This document shows positions 24,807-33,826 of a stretch of DNA of 64,000 bases, piece by piece. The notes under the pieces were generated by a model. That model had not been told where the DNA came from. It searched no databases and saw nothing but the letters and a program-made list of their open reading frames with translations. Position 1 is the first letter of the stretch. Each line of letters starts with the position of its first letter. The translations under genes were made by a program, and so were the position numbers. Source of the DNA: an uncultured Alphaproteobacteria bacterium (lineage in GTDB: Bacteria > Pseudomonadota > Alphaproteobacteria > RF32 > CAG-239); NCBI GenBank assembly GCA_944390275.1, contig CALXPL010000003.1, forward strand, positions 144,373 through 208,372, in the 5' to 3' direction.

Positions 24807-25823
24807 TTATGCTTTATAAGCCTTAGCCATTGCAACGGCTGTGTCAGACATCTTGTTAGAGAAGCCCCATTCGTTATCATACCAAGATACGATACGAACG
24901 AATTTACCGTCGATAACTTTTGTTTGACCGGCATCAAAGATTGATGTGTGTGGGTCTGTTACGAAGTCTTGAGAAACCAAAGGTTCATCATTGTATTCAA
25001 GAATACCTTTGAGTTCGCCTTCAGCAGCGGCTTTCATAGCAGCATTAATTTCTTCAGCTGTAACCGGACGAACAGCATCAAATGTTAAGTCAACCAAAGA
25101 AACATCCGGTGTCGGAACACGTACGGCAGAACCATCGAGTTTACCAGCGAGTTCCGGAAGAACCAAACCAACGGCTTTAGCCGCACCGGTAGAAGTCGGG
25201 ATCATGTTCAAAGCAGCAGCACGTCCACGATACGGATCTTTCGGGTGAACGATATCCAAAGTTCTTTGGTCACCTGTGTAAGAGTGAATTGTTGTCATAT
25301 AACCTTTTTCGATACCGCAAAGTTTTTGTAAAACCATAGCAACCGGAGACAAGCAGTTTGTTGTGCATGAAGCATTAGAAACAACGCGTTCCGAACCATC
25401 CAATGTTTTGTGGTTAACACCATAAACGATGGTTTTGTCAGCACCTTTTGCCGGAGCGGAAATCAAAACTTGTTTTGCGCCAGCTTCCAAGTGAACAGAG
25501 GCTTTTTCTTTATCTGCGAAAATACCAGTGCATTCCATAACAACATCAATATTTAATTCTTTCCAAGGAAGATTCTTGGGATCTTTTTCAGCAAATACTT
25601 TAATTTTATGACCGTTAACCGTAATTGAATTTTCATCAGCACTTACTTCGCCTTTAAAACGACCGTGAACCGAATCATACTTCAATAAACGAGCATTATC
25701 AGAAGGTTTACCCAAATCGTTAATTGCAACGAGTTCAATATCTGTACGACCACTTTCAACCATTGCGCGGTGAGTTAAGCGACCGATACGGCCATAACCA
25801 TTAATAGCTACGCGAACTACCAT
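24807..25823 (-). CDS. gap: Glyceraldehyde-3-phosphate dehydrogenase (type I)
   Basis: At 338 residues this is full length. The NAD-binding GYGRIGRL motif is at residues 9-16, the catalytic cysteine is Cys153 in SNASCTTNCLSP, and the catalytic His lies in the following TTIHSYTGDQ. The C-terminal WYDNEWGFSNKM is conserved. It oxidises glyceraldehyde-3-phosphate to 1,3-bisphosphoglycerate in glycolysis. AAAGGATATAAAAAT precedes the ATG. About 170 bases separate it from rsmD, holding presumably the promoter; I see no other structure there. Confidence 0.97.
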   Translation of the reverse strand: MVVRVAINGYGRIGRLTHRAMVESGRTDIELVAINDLGKPSDNARLLKYDSVHGRFKGEVSADENSITVNGHKIKVFAEKDPKNLPWKELNIDVVMECTGIFADKEKASVHLEAGAKQVLISAPAKGADKTIVYGVNHKTLDGSERVVSNASCTTNCLSPVAMVLQKLCGIEKGYMTTIHSYTGDQRTLDIVHPKDPYRGRAAALNMIPTSTGAAKAVGLVLPELAGKLDGSAVRVPTPDVSLVDLTFDAVRPVTAEEINAAMKAAAEGELKGILEYNDEPLVSQDFVTDPHTSIFDAGQTKVIDGKFVRIVSWYDNEWGFSNKMSDTAVAMAKAYKA

Positions 25824-25995
25824 ATTTTTATATCCTTTATAAAGTATTATGCAGACAGCCCTGCACCAGCATTTTTTATCCGTGCCTAATGTATCACGAA
25901 AACATTTTTTTTCAAGTATATTTTTTTAACTTAACCACAAATCCGCCATTGGTGGTGAAAAAAAGTCTCATGGAGATTTGTTCTAAAAGATAAAG

Positions 25996-26544
25996 TTATT
26001 GAGGGTGATATTGTGCAAAAATAAAGCGGGCAATACCGTAGGTACGCTCATCTATTAATATGAATTTTGAGGGGAGGGTGAATGCTTCATTTTTTTCTAA
26101 TTCTATAAGACACAGACATTCGGGAGAAAGCCAATTCTTATTTGCGGCTTCATGAAGTGCCGGTTCGCTCAGCCCTTTCGCATAAGGGGCATCCATAAAT
26201 AAAAGATTATAATTTTTTTGTGCTTGGGGCAGGTGCAAGGCATCGCTTTTAATTAAGCGAATTTTTTCTTGTTCTTTGGGAAACAGAAGAAGGTTTTTTT
26301 TGGCGTTTTCGGTATTAATGTCAATCAGGCAGGCTTCTTTTATGCCTCGTGAGATGGCTTCTAAAGAAAAGGCTCCCGTGCCGGCAAAAAGTTCGAGAAG
26401 ACTGAGATTATCCCATGCGTTGTTGATTTTGCTGCCCAGAATATTAAATATTGACTCGCGTGCACGATCCGCGGTGGGACGAACTCCCTCCGTGCTTGGT
26501 GAACAAAGTTTTTTGCCTCGATATTGGCCGGCAATAATTCTCAT
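25996..26544 (-). CDS. rsmD: 16S rRNA (guanine-966-N2) methyltransferase RsmD
   Basis: This is a 182-residue protein. It starts MRIIAGQYRGKKL, followed by RPTADRARESIFNIL, as in RsmD. LLELFAGTGAFSLEAISRG is the S-adenosylmethionine-binding site, and DAPYAKG takes the place of the usual DPPY. It methylates G966 of 16S rRNA during small-subunit assembly. Its start overlaps the stop of the pseudouridine synthase gene by one base (TAATG), so the two rRNA-modification genes are translationally coupled. Confidence 0.93.
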   Translation of the reverse strand: MRIIAGQYRGKKLCSPSTEGVRPTADRARESIFNILGSKINNAWDNLSLLELFAGTGAFSLEAISRGIKEACLIDINTENAKKNLLLFPKEQEKIRLIKSDALHLPQAQKNYNLLFMDAPYAKGLSEPALHEAANKNWLSPECLCLIELEKNEAFTLPSKFILIDERTYGIARFIFAQYHPQ

Positions 26545-27260
26545 TAGATTTTGCTTCCTAATTGTTCTTTTAAAACTTTTTGCGGAATTTCACGAACTTC
26601 GCCTTTTTTCAGGCTTCCCAGCTGAAACGGTCCGTAAGATAAACGAATTAAACGCGCAACATCCAGACCGATAAATTTCATGACTTTGCGGATTTCACGA
26701 TTTTTCCCTTCCTGCAAAGTTACGGATAACCACGCGTTGGTGCCTTGCTCACTCTCAATTTCTACTTTAATCGAACCATAGCGGATACCGTCAATTTCAA
26801 TGCCTTGTTCAAGTGAGCTTAATTTGTTTTTATCCAGTTTTCCGTGCACCTTAACTTTATAACGACGGCTCCAACCGTTTGAGGGAAGTTCCAGTTTGCG
26901 CGATAATTCACCGCTGTTGGTTAAAAGAAGTAAACCTTCGGAATTTAAATCCAAACGGCCGATAGAAATAACACGAGGTAAGCCGGCAGGCAGATTGTCA
27001 AAAACCGTCGGGCGGTCATGTTCGTCTTTATGGGTCGTTACCAAACCGCTGGGTTTGTAATAAATCCACATACGTGTTTGTTCTTGTGCCGGAAGTTTTT
27101 CTCCGTCAATAAGGATTTTTTCGTTGCCTTCAACATTAAAGGCCGGAGATTCAATTACCTCTCCGTTGACTGTTACTCTTTGTTGTAAAATCAATTCTTC
27201 GGCTTGACGGCGGGAACATACTCCCGAACGTGCGATGAATTTTGCTATCCTTTCTGACAT
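26544..27260 (-). CDS. RluB/RsuA-family rRNA pseudouridine synthase
   Basis: The start is ATG 27260 (MSERIAKFIARSGVCSRRQAEE), with GGGAAG upstream; the frame extends further but that part is not protein-like. The 238-residue product has an N-terminal S4 RNA-binding domain (residues 1-60) and the catalytic region with GRLDLNSEGLLLLTNSGEL, in which the Asp is the catalytic residue. The final REIRKVMKFIGLDVARLIR is typical of the RluB/E/F/RsuA group. It isomerises uridine in 23S or 16S rRNA; RluB is most likely from its length and S4 domain, but RsuA cannot be excluded. It is coupled to rsmD. Confidence 0.9.
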   Translation of the reverse strand: MSERIAKFIARSGVCSRRQAEELILQQRVTVNGEVIESPAFNVEGNEKILIDGEKLPAQEQTRMWIYYKPSGLVTTHKDEHDRPTVFDNLPAGLPRVISIGRLDLNSEGLLLLTNSGELSRKLELPSNGWSRRYKVKVHGKLDKNKLSSLEQGIEIDGIRYGSIKVEIESEQGTNAWLSVTLQEGKNREIRKVMKFIGLDVARLIRLSYGPFQLGSLKKGEVREIPQKVLKEQLGSKI

Positions 27261-27288
27261 TTTTTGACTTCCCTTGCGTGTTTTTTTA

Positions 27289-27320
27289 TTGTATATAACA
27301 AATATTGTATATAACAAATA
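27289..27320. repeat. Two tandem 16-bp units in a divergent promoter region
   Basis: TTGTATATAACAAATA occurs twice in perfect tandem between the divergent pseudouridine-synthase and tadA genes. The AT-rich unit could supply a -10 element or be an operator; only the repetition is seen. Confidence 0.8.
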
Positions 27321-27344
27321 TTTTCTAAATAATAAAGGATAAAA

Positions 27345-27800
27345 ATGCAACTAAAATATATGCAACGCGCTCTTGAATTGGCGCAAAAAGCCGCGCAAGA
27401 AGACGAAGTTCCCATTGGTGCCGTCTTGGTCGATGCGCAAAAAGATGAAATTTTGGCTGAGGCTTATAATCAAAGTGCTCATGTTGCCGATGCAACGGCT
27501 CATGCCGAGATGATTGTGTTACAAAAGGCTTGTCAGAAACTGGGGCAAAATCGTTTGCGCGGTTGCGATTTGTATGTCACTTTAGAACCTTGTACGATGT
27601 GTGCGGGGGCAATTTCTTTTTCCCGTATCGAAAATTTGTATTTCGGAGCTTATGATGAAAAAGGCGGTGCTGTTTGTAACGGGGTAAAATTTTTTGATGC
27701 CGCAACCTGTCATCATCGTCCTCATGTTGAAGGCGGAATTTTGGCTGAAGAATGTGCCGCTTTACTCAAAAACTTTTTCCAATCTAAACGAAAAAAATAA
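27345..27800 (+). CDS. tadA: tRNA-specific adenosine deaminase TadA
   Basis: This is a 151-residue protein. The zinc-dependent deaminase motifs are HAEMIVL (His-Ala-Glu) and EPCTMCAGAI (Pro-Cys-x-x-Cys), with DEVPIGAVLVD near the N terminus and SRIENLYFGAYDEKGGA downstream. It converts A34 to inosine in tRNA-Arg(ACG), an essential step in decoding. AAAGGATAAAA precedes the ATG. It is divergent from the rRNA-modification pair. Confidence 0.95.
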   Translation: MQLKYMQRALELAQKAAQEDEVPIGAVLVDAQKDEILAEAYNQSAHVADATAHAEMIVLQKACQKLGQNRLRGCDLYVTLEPCTMCAGAISFSRIENLYFGAYDEKGGAVCNGVKFFDAATCHHRPHVEGGILAEECAALLKNFFQSKRKK

Positions 27801-27836
27801 GCCTTGAATTTTCTTCAAGGCTTAGTGTCCTTTTTA
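27801..27836 (+). terminator. Terminator between tadA and sodB
   Basis: GCCTTGAA and TTCAAGGC form an 8-bp stem followed by a T-rich stretch. It lies directly after the tadA stop. Confidence 0.75.
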
Positions 27837-27840
27837 ATGA

Positions 27841-28413
27841 CTAAAATTTTGCAAGGTGGGTTAAAAACGTGCGAACAAAATCAAGACGGCGGTTTTGATA
27901 ATCTAAATAGTATGCGTGTTCCCAGACATCAACCGTTAATAAGGCTTTTAATCCATGTGCCAAAGGATTGTCCGCATTTGATGTTTTCATAATGGAAAGA
28001 TTGCCTTCTTTGTCTTCAACAAGCCATGCCCAACCTGAACCAAATTGACTTGTGGCGGCATTCGTAAATTCTTCGCAGAATTGGTCGTAAGAGCCAAAGG
28101 CTTTTTCTATTTTTTTCAACAAGGCTCCTTTGGGCGCGTTACCTCCTTCCGGTGACATACAATTCCAAAAAAAGTTATGATTCCATGCTTGTGCCGCATT
28201 ATTAAATATAGCTTGATATTTTTCTTCTCCGGCGGTTTCTTTGATGATTTCTTCCAAGGTTAAATCAGCAAACGGTGTGCCGGATATCAATTTATTTAAA
28301 TTCTCAACATAGGCTTTGTGGTGTTTGCCGTAGTGAAACTCCATTGTTGTGGTCGAAATGTATGGTTCTAAGGCGTCGGAAGAGTAGGGAAGTGCGGGAA
28401 ATTCTACTGCCAT
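27841..28413 (-). CDS. sodB: Iron superoxide dismutase
   Basis: The product has 190 residues. Metal ligands are visible as His27 (MEFHYGKHH), the His of AAQAWNHNFFWN, and the Asp and His of DVWEHAYYLDY. The Gln in NNAAQAWNH at the position before the second ligand is typical of the iron type. GSGWAWLVEDKEG is conserved. It converts superoxide to oxygen and peroxide in the cytoplasm. An AGGAGT Shine-Dalgarno precedes the start. It lies downstream of fliJ on the same strand with only 26 bases between, so it may be read through from the flagellar genes. Confidence 0.94.
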   Translation of the reverse strand: MAVEFPALPYSSDALEPYISTTTMEFHYGKHHKAYVENLNKLISGTPFADLTLEEIIKETAGEEKYQAIFNNAAQAWNHNFFWNCMSPEGGNAPKGALLKKIEKAFGSYDQFCEEFTNAATSQFGSGWAWLVEDKEGNLSIMKTSNADNPLAHGLKALLTVDVWEHAYYLDYQNRRLDFVRTFLTHLAKF

Positions 28414-28439
28414 GTTTTTTACTCCTTTTTTGTTGTGTA

Positions 28440-28859
28440 TTAACTCTTATGTTTTTTTATATAGGTATTCGTGCCGATTTCATCAAGGGTTTGTTGCATT
28501 TTATGTTCTTCTTCTTTTGCCTGACGTTTTTTGCGGTTATCATCGACAATTTCGTATGTCTTTTGTTCTTTATACATATCCGTAATAATATCTTTTATTT
28601 CTTCTATCTTAAATCGTACCATTTCCAATGCTTGTTCAAGACTGTCTTTTTGCTCCAGATAATGTTTGACGTAAGCTCCAAAATCTCCGACATTCCCGTG
28701 TTCTCGGGCAAATTCTTTTTCTAATTCAAATTGTTTATTCAGATTTTTGAGAGCTTGAACAATGCGCTCTTCGACGCTTAGTTGTTCATTTAGTTTTTTG
28801 CGTTGCTCGTCAATACTGAATTTTTGAATGCGTGATAGCGTTTGCAGTGAATCTTTCAT
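28440..28859 (-). CDS. fliJ: FliJ-like flagellar export chaperone/coiled-coil protein
   Basis: This is a 139-residue, almost wholly charged coiled coil, starting MKDSLQTLSRIQKFSIDEQRKKL. The size, the heptad pattern and the place directly after fliI (13 bases) fit FliJ, which links the FliI ATPase ring to FlhA and helps deliver export substrates. FliJ sequences diverge strongly, so the name rests mostly on context and fold. Confidence 0.75.
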   Translation of the reverse strand: MKDSLQTLSRIQKFSIDEQRKKLNEQLSVEERIVQALKNLNKQFELEKEFAREHGNVGDFGAYVKHYLEQKDSLEQALEMVRFKIEEIKDIITDMYKEQKTYEIVDDNRKKRQAKEEEHKMQQTLDEIGTNTYIKKHKS

Positions 28860-28872
28860 TGCCGTTTATCCT

Positions 28873-30207
28873 TTAGGGCTGGAAGGGAATAGCTAAAATT
28901 TCTCCCAGTTGTTGATACCCTTCCTCCAAGGTTACTCTTTCGTTTTTCTTTTGGCTTAAAAATTCTTCAATCTTCGGATAGTAAAAAATTGCTTCATCGA
29001 CTTCTTGATTGGAACCTTTTTTATATGCTCCCAAGCGGATTAATTCTGCCATATCTTCATAAGAGGCTATATATTTTCGCGCTTTGGCAACAAGAGCGTA
29101 TTCTTCCGGTGTATCACAGTCAGGCATTGTACGTGAAATGGAACGTAATATGTTTATGGCCGGATAGCGGTTCCTTTCGGCTATGGAACGGTCCAGAACA
29201 ATATGCCCGTCTAAAATTCCGCGTACCGCGTCGGCTACCGGTTCATTATGGTCATCGCCGTCAACCAAAACGGTAAATAATCCGGTAATGCTGCCTTCTT
29301 GTGTTCCGGGACCGGCTCTTTCTAATAATTTTGGTAATTCGGCAAAAACGCTCGGTGTATATCCTTTTGAGGCCGGAGGTTCTCCAACGCTTAAAGATAT
29401 TTCTCTTTGTGCCATGGCAAAACGGGTTATGGAATCCATCATGCATAAAACATTTTTATTCAAATCTCGGAAATATTCCGAGATTGCCATAGCCGTGTAA
29501 GCAGCCTGTCTTCTCATTAACGGACTCTCATCCGATGTGGCTAAAACCAAAACCGATTTTTCCAATCCTTCCGGTCCTAAAACATCTTCAACAAACTCTT
29601 TGGCTTCTCGACCCCGTTCTCCAATCAAACCGATAACCGCTATATCCGAATCGGTGTTTTTGGCCATCATAGACATTAAGGTTGATTTGCCTACGCCTGA
29701 GCCGGCAAAAATTCCCATACGTTGCCCTTTACATACGGTTAAAAAGGTATTGACCGCTCTGACTCCTAAATCAACTTTCCCTTTTACGCGGTTACGAAAT
29801 TGTGCCGGAGGAGGCGCGCTCTTTATTAAATAAGCCTTATCTCCTTGTCTTAATGTGCCTTTACCGTCAATGGCTTCTCCGAAAGCATTAACTATTCTGC
29901 CGAGCCATGACGGATGCGGATAAATTGCCGGAGCACTGTTTTCGGCATCAACTCGACATCCCGGTCCAACACCTTGTAAATCTTTATAGGGCATGAGGAT
30001 GAGTTTATCTTCTTTAAAACTGACAACTTCACTTGGAACTTCTTGTCCGTGAGATGCATGAATTCGGCAACGGTCGCCTATGGCTAATGTTTCTCTTATG
30101 CCGCTGACTTCAACAAATAGCCCTTGTACTGCCGTGACTCTGCCAAAATACTGTGTATCGTTCAGAGATTTTAGTTGGCTGGTTATGTTGTCATAGTTGA
30201 TACTCAA
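28873..30207 (-). CDS. fliI: Flagellum-specific ATPase FliI
   Basis: The product has 444 residues. Walker A is GSGVGKST at 169-176; GLIGERGREAKEF, Walker B NVLCMMDSITRFAMAQRE and GSITGLFTVLVDGDDHNEPV follow in family order. FliI is the hexameric ATPase of the flagellar type III export apparatus and energises unfolding of export substrates at the inner membrane. It is followed by fliJ. The other half of the export gate (flhB, fliR, fliQ) lies at 42986-45118. No fliH is seen next to it. Confidence 0.96.
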   Translation of the reverse strand: MSINYDNITSQLKSLNDTQYFGRVTAVQGLFVEVSGIRETLAIGDRCRIHASHGQEVPSEVVSFKEDKLILMPYKDLQGVGPGCRVDAENSAPAIYPHPSWLGRIVNAFGEAIDGKGTLRQGDKAYLIKSAPPPAQFRNRVKGKVDLGVRAVNTFLTVCKGQRMGIFAGSGVGKSTLMSMMAKNTDSDIAVIGLIGERGREAKEFVEDVLGPEGLEKSVLVLATSDESPLMRRQAAYTAMAISEYFRDLNKNVLCMMDSITRFAMAQREISLSVGEPPASKGYTPSVFAELPKLLERAGPGTQEGSITGLFTVLVDGDDHNEPVADAVRGILDGHIVLDRSIAERNRYPAINILRSISRTMPDCDTPEEYALVAKARKYIASYEDMAELIRLGAYKKGSNQEVDEAIFYYPKIEEFLSQKKNERVTLEEGYQQLGEILAIPFQP

Positions 30208-30379
30208 TTTTTCCTCCCTCTCTTCCTTTTATCACAAAAACTTTCCTTGTGTAAATTTAAAAACGGTTACCCACATTTTTCATCTTTTTATTCTTGGACA
30301 AAACAAACTTTTCCCCTTGACAAAAAATAATTTCGGAAGTATCCCTTGCTCTGTTTATTTATTATTATCTTTTATTAAT

Positions 30380-30988
30380 ATGGAACAAAAAATATTTTTA
30401 GCTGATGAATTTCGTGTTTTATGTAACATGTTTGGTAAAAATCTCTCCGTTGAGGATTTTTTGCTGAATTCGATTGTATGGGATAAAAGCAAAATTAATA
30501 ATTATCGTGTTCGAGTATTTCAACATCTGTCCTCTCATAAGGAAATTTTTTATTTGGTTGAAAAACGTACAGATGAGTTTGAAAGTAATTATTTGAAGAT
30601 ACCCGAAGAAAAGGAAAACTTTTTCTGCTATCTGTCGGCTATGCTGGTTTGTGGTTTTGGAAATAATTTTGCCATAGAAAAAGCTATTTACTTGTGCCAA
30701 AAGTATTTCCCCTTGGCAACAGATAAATTCTTTGTTAACCTTATTTTTAAAGGTGTTATGGCTAGCCCAAGCCGTGATTTGGAAAATGGTTTTGATACTC
30801 TGTGGTTGCTCAAACACCATAAATCTTTGACTTTTGTGCAATCATGGCAACTCCGTAAAAAATTGCACGATTTCATCGAATGTTCGGATTATAAACTGTA
30901 TTATGATTTGAGCAAACGTTTTGAAAGGCAACGGACGATTTTTTTGTGTATCGTTATCGCTGTGTGCCTTTTGTTTTTGTTGGTGTAA
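30380..30988 (+). CDS. Unknown protein with C-terminal membrane tail anchor
   Basis: I chose ATG 30380 (MEQKIFLADEFRVL); the frame is open for 183 more bases upstream, but that sequence is low-complexity and overlaps the fliI start. The 202-residue product is a helical, cytoplasmic-looking domain with a final membrane segment (TIFLCIVIAVCLLFLLV) and no signal peptide, so it is probably tail-anchored. I do not recognise the family. It is divergent from fliI and followed by a strong terminator. No clear Shine-Dalgarno precedes the chosen start. Confidence 0.65.
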   Translation: MEQKIFLADEFRVLCNMFGKNLSVEDFLLNSIVWDKSKINNYRVRVFQHLSSHKEIFYLVEKRTDEFESNYLKIPEEKENFFCYLSAMLVCGFGNNFAIEKAIYLCQKYFPLATDKFFVNLIFKGVMASPSRDLENGFDTLWLLKHHKSLTFVQSWQLRKKLHDFIECSDYKLYYDLSKRFERQRTIFLCIVIAVCLLFLLV

Positions 30989-30995
30989 ATAGAAA

Positions 30996-31032
30996 AAAGG
31001 CGTCTAATTTTTATTTTGACGCCTTTTTGTTT
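30996..31032 (+). terminator. Terminator after the tail-anchored protein gene
   Basis: AAAAAAGGCGTC and GACGCCTTTTT form the stem with a T tract, just after the stop codon. Confidence 0.88.
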
Positions 31033-31076
31033 GCTTTGAAACGGAAAATTAACTCTCCTTTGTTATCCTCTTCTTT

Positions 31077-31487
31077 ATGAAAAAATTGTTGCTTGTGGTT
31101 TTATGCGGTCTCTTAAGCAGCTGTTTGTTGCAACCCATAGAACCTGAAAATGAAAAATTTTTACCCCTTGCGGAACAATATCGTCGTTGCGGTATTCGGC
31201 AAGCTCGTTTGCGCGTCCAAGACGGTAGTGCTCTTGCTGCCGGAAAAAGCGAAGCAGCTCATGAAGTGTCTTCGGCTTGTTTGCGCTATTTGCGTGCGGA
31301 AGATTCTGAAATAACCGATACCGCTTATGATACCGCATCGCGAATTATGCAAGGTTCGGTCGGAGCGCGCTATTATCGTTTGCTTTGCCCTCAACCCAGT
31401 CAAACTCACTTCTTCGGTTGTGGCTGGCAGGAAGATAATTTTTATCATTTTACTCCCAACAATTATTCATATATTAACGGTCAATAG
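31077..31487 (+). CDS. Predicted lipoprotein of unknown function
   Basis: The product has 136 residues. Residues 1-16 are a signal peptide ending in the lipobox LLSSC (lipidated Cys16). The mature part is helical, with cysteines in QYRRCGI, VSSACLRY and RLLCPQP. The pattern of a conserved Cys followed by a helix and then a SxCLRxL motif recurs in the next gene (FRACAI, VQTCLKKL), so the two are distant paralogues. It is 15 bases upstream of that gene in an operon. The function is unknown. Confidence 0.78.
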   Translation: MKKLLLVVLCGLLSSCLLQPIEPENEKFLPLAEQYRRCGIRQARLRVQDGSALAAGKSEAAHEVSSACLRYLRAEDSEITDTAYDTASRIMQGSVGARYYRLLCPQPSQTHFFGCGWQEDNFYHFTPNNYSYINGQ

Positions 31488-31502
31488 TAGGATATTTGAA
31501 AA

Positions 31503-31793
31503 ATGAAAATAAATGGAATTTTAGCTCTCTCGCTTTTACTTGCCGGTTGTTCTCAATTGGAAAGTTTTACTCAGGTCGGAACAAACGCTTCAACAGAAGA
31601 AAAATTTCGTGCTTGCGCCATTAGCGAAGCCTCTTCAAAACTGCAAAACGGTACTCTCTTTAATCAGACTTTTACCGCTACAAAAGATGAAATTGTTCAA
31701 ACCTGCTTGAAAAAATTAGCTTATGATGCTATTGGTTTTGATTCAGAAGCCTCTCAAATTGCCGACTCCGTGCTTTCTCAATTTCGAAAGTAA
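31503..31793 (+). CDS. Predicted lipoprotein, paralogue of its upstream neighbour
   Basis: The product has 96 residues. The signal peptide ends in the lipobox LLLAGC. The mature protein is short and helical, with FRACAISEASSKLQNG and IVQTCLKKLAYDAIG echoing the upstream lipoprotein. Both probably sit on the inner face of the outer membrane or on the inner membrane. The function is unknown. Confidence 0.78.
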   Translation: MKINGILALSLLLAGCSQLESFTQVGTNASTEEKFRACAISEASSKLQNGTLFNQTFTATKDEIVQTCLKKLAYDAIGFDSEASQIADSVLSQFRK

Positions 31794-31835
31794 TTCTCGG
31801 CTGTTTGAGACTTTGACTCAATATGCGGTTTACAA

Positions 31836-31868
31836 AAACTCTGGATGCCTTTCCAGAGTTTTTATTTG
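31836..31868 (+). terminator. Terminator after the lipoprotein pair
   Basis: AAAAACTCTGG and CCAGAGTTTTT form the stem with a T tract. Confidence 0.85.
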
Positions 31869-31991
31869 ATTGAATTTCAACAGTCTTAAATTCCGACTCT
31901 TGTCTTTTTTATTTGTTTTGTTAAACTATGCACTCGTTGAGTCGGCTTTTCTTTGCTGCTGACTCGTTGCTTTTTTTGTTTAGGATTGATT

Positions 31992-32957
31992 ATGGAAAAT
32001 TTACAATATTTGTTTACTCATCATGCTGTCCTTTCCGATACTTGGTTATGGACAATTTTTGGTATCGCCGTTGTTGTTTTGTTGCTTTGGGATTTGCTCT
32101 TCTTTAATCGTAAAAATGAAGTGCCTAACTTTTTACATACCCTTATCCTTTGTATCGTGTATATCCTTGCCGCCTGCGTGTTCGGGGTCTTTGTGATGTA
32201 TGAAAAAGGTTTTGATCTCGGTATGCTCTTCTTTACCGGTTTCTTGGTTGAGAAAAGTTTATCTTTGGACAATATCTTTATTATGTCTGTCATCTTTACA
32301 TCTTTGGGCGTTCCTCGTATGTATCAACATCGCGTCTTGTTCTGGGGTATCTTGGGGGCTTTGGTTATGCGCGCTATCCTCATTTTCTTGGGTGAGGCTC
32401 TTATCAGTAATTTCCATTGGATTTTGTATCTCTTTTCCGCTTTCCTTATTTATACCGGTATCAAAATGGTTTTGCCCGAAAAAGAAGAGAAAAAAGAACT
32501 TAAAGATACAAAACTTTATGCCTTGCTCTCTAAAATCTTCCATGTTACCCATGAAATCAGAGGTGAACATTTCTTTGTCAAAGAAAATGGTAAACATTAT
32601 ATTACTCCGCTCTTCTTTGCTCTCTTGATTATTGAAACCATGGATTTAATCTTTGCTTTGGACAGTATTCCCGCTATCTTCCTCATTACGCAAGATGTGT
32701 TTGTTATCTACACCAGCAATATCTTCGCTATTCTCGGATTGCGTGCTTTGTATTTCTTACTCGAAGCTGCCGTACACCGTTTCGTCTATTTGAAACAGGC
32801 CTTGTCTGTGGTGCTTATCTATATCGGTATGAAAATATTTTTACCCTACATCGGTATTCAAATACTGCCGTGGCACTCTTTGTGTATTACTTTCTCGATT
32901 TTATTTGTCGGAATCGCTGCTTCCCTTATAAAATCTCGTAATACTGTTAATGCCTAG
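31992..32957 (+). CDS. TerC-family integral membrane protein
   Basis: The start is ATG 31992 (MENLQYLFTHH), with AGGATTG upstream; the frame extends 39 bases further but without a good site. The 321-residue product has eight or nine hydrophobic segments. FTGFLVEKSLSLDNIFIM and LLIIETMDLIFALDSIPAIF carry the paired acidic residues of TerC, and FAILGLRALYFLL follows. TerC/Alx proteins are thought to export manganese or calcium ions, or to take part in tellurite resistance and metal loading of secreted proteins. A strong terminator follows. Confidence 0.93.
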   Translation: MENLQYLFTHHAVLSDTWLWTIFGIAVVVLLLWDLLFFNRKNEVPNFLHTLILCIVYILAACVFGVFVMYEKGFDLGMLFFTGFLVEKSLSLDNIFIMSVIFTSLGVPRMYQHRVLFWGILGALVMRAILIFLGEALISNFHWILYLFSAFLIYTGIKMVLPEKEEKKELKDTKLYALLSKIFHVTHEIRGEHFFVKENGKHYITPLFFALLIIETMDLIFALDSIPAIFLITQDVFVIYTSNIFAILGLRALYFLLEAAVHRFVYLKQALSVVLIYIGMKIFLPYIGIQILPWHSLCITFSILFVGIAASLIKSRNTVNA

Positions 32958-32958
32958 C

Positions 32959-32990
32959 AAAAACCCCGTTTTTACGGGGTTTTTTCTTGT
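32959..32990 (+). terminator. Terminator after the TerC gene
   Basis: AAAACCCCGT and ACGGGGTTTTTTC form a perfect stem with a T tract. Confidence 0.92.
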
Positions 32991-33108
32991 TTGTTTACGG
33001 TTTTTTAAGCTGTCTTTGTTACAGTTTTGTTAATTTATAATTTTATAGTTTGACTAATTTTGTCTATTGTGCTATGATTAGTTAAATGTTATGATTTAGG
33101 AGAGAAAA

Positions 33109-33447
33109 ATGAACTTATCTGATTTGGCTAAAAAAGCTGAAGCTGCTAAAAATAAAACAACATCTCATGTGAAAAATCATCTGATTGCTTATGCTTGCGG
33201 TGCGGCTTCCGTGGCTTGTTTCGGTGCCGGAAAATTTGAGACAAAACAGTTTATCGGTGATGATGGACATCCGGGAATTGAAGTGGTTGGTGCGGCTGAT
33301 AAAATGCGTGCAACGGCCGGTATCGCTCTCGGTTCTGTTGCCGCTTGTTCCGCTTTTATGAATGTGTTGCGCCGTATGACCGAACAAGATAAAAAAGATG
33401 CCGCTATGAAAAAAATTTTAGAACAAAAGTTACAGAATAATCGCTGA
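33109..33447 (+). CDS. Unknown small protein with two hydrophobic segments
   Basis: The product has 112 residues. A charged N terminus precedes a hydrophobic stretch (HLIAYACGAASVACFGAG), a polar loop (FETKQFIGDDGHPGIEVVG), a second hydrophobic stretch (TAGIALGSVAACSAFMNVL) and a basic tail. This looks like a small hairpin membrane protein. TAGGAGAGAAAA precedes the ATG. It is 14 bases upstream of the next gene. The family is unknown. Confidence 0.72.
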   Translation: MNLSDLAKKAEAAKNKTTSHVKNHLIAYACGAASVACFGAGKFETKQFIGDDGHPGIEVVGAADKMRATAGIALGSVAACSAFMNVLRRMTEQDKKDAAMKKILEQKLQNNR

Positions 33448-33461
33448 TTGGATGGTTGGTT

Positions 33462-33809
33462 ATGGCTGGTTATATTAAAGCAAATAAATTTGTTGTGGCT
33501 GAAGGTGAAGAAGGCGAAATTTATATCTTTATTGATGCTCAAAAAGATGTTCCCGAAAAACCGCGCGTTATTTATGATGGTAAAGATCATGCTATCTTTA
33601 TTCGTTCTCCTGAGGAAAAAATTATTCTTGACTATATTCATCCCGAGGTGCGCGATAAACTTAGAAAATCTCTCGGTGTGATTATGGTGGAAACAATTTT
33701 AGAAAATATTAAAGACAGCTATGTGGCTGAAATGCAAATTGTTGATAATCTTCCGGTTGATTGGAAAAAAATCGGACTTAAAACTTGGGAAGAAGCTCTA
33801 CTGAAATAA
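33462..33809 (+). CDS. Unknown small soluble protein
   Basis: I chose ATG 33462 (MAGYIKANKFVVAEGE); an in-frame TTG two codons earlier is possible. The 115-residue product is acidic, with alternating strands (EIYIFIDAQKD, PRVIYDGKDHAIFIRS) and a helical C terminus. It has no signal peptide and I recognise no family. It probably forms an operon with the gene at 33109. Confidence 0.72.
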   Translation: MAGYIKANKFVVAEGEEGEIYIFIDAQKDVPEKPRVIYDGKDHAIFIRSPEEKIILDYIHPEVRDKLRKSLGVIMVETILENIKDSYVAEMQIVDNLPVDWKKIGLKTWEEALLK

Positions 33810-33826
33810 TTCTATCTCCTGTAAGT

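Noticed and set aside
30197..30379. Upstream extension of the gene starting at 30380
   Set aside because: It overlaps the fliI start and is low-complexity Phe/Leu/Asn-rich sequence translated from an AT-rich promoter region.
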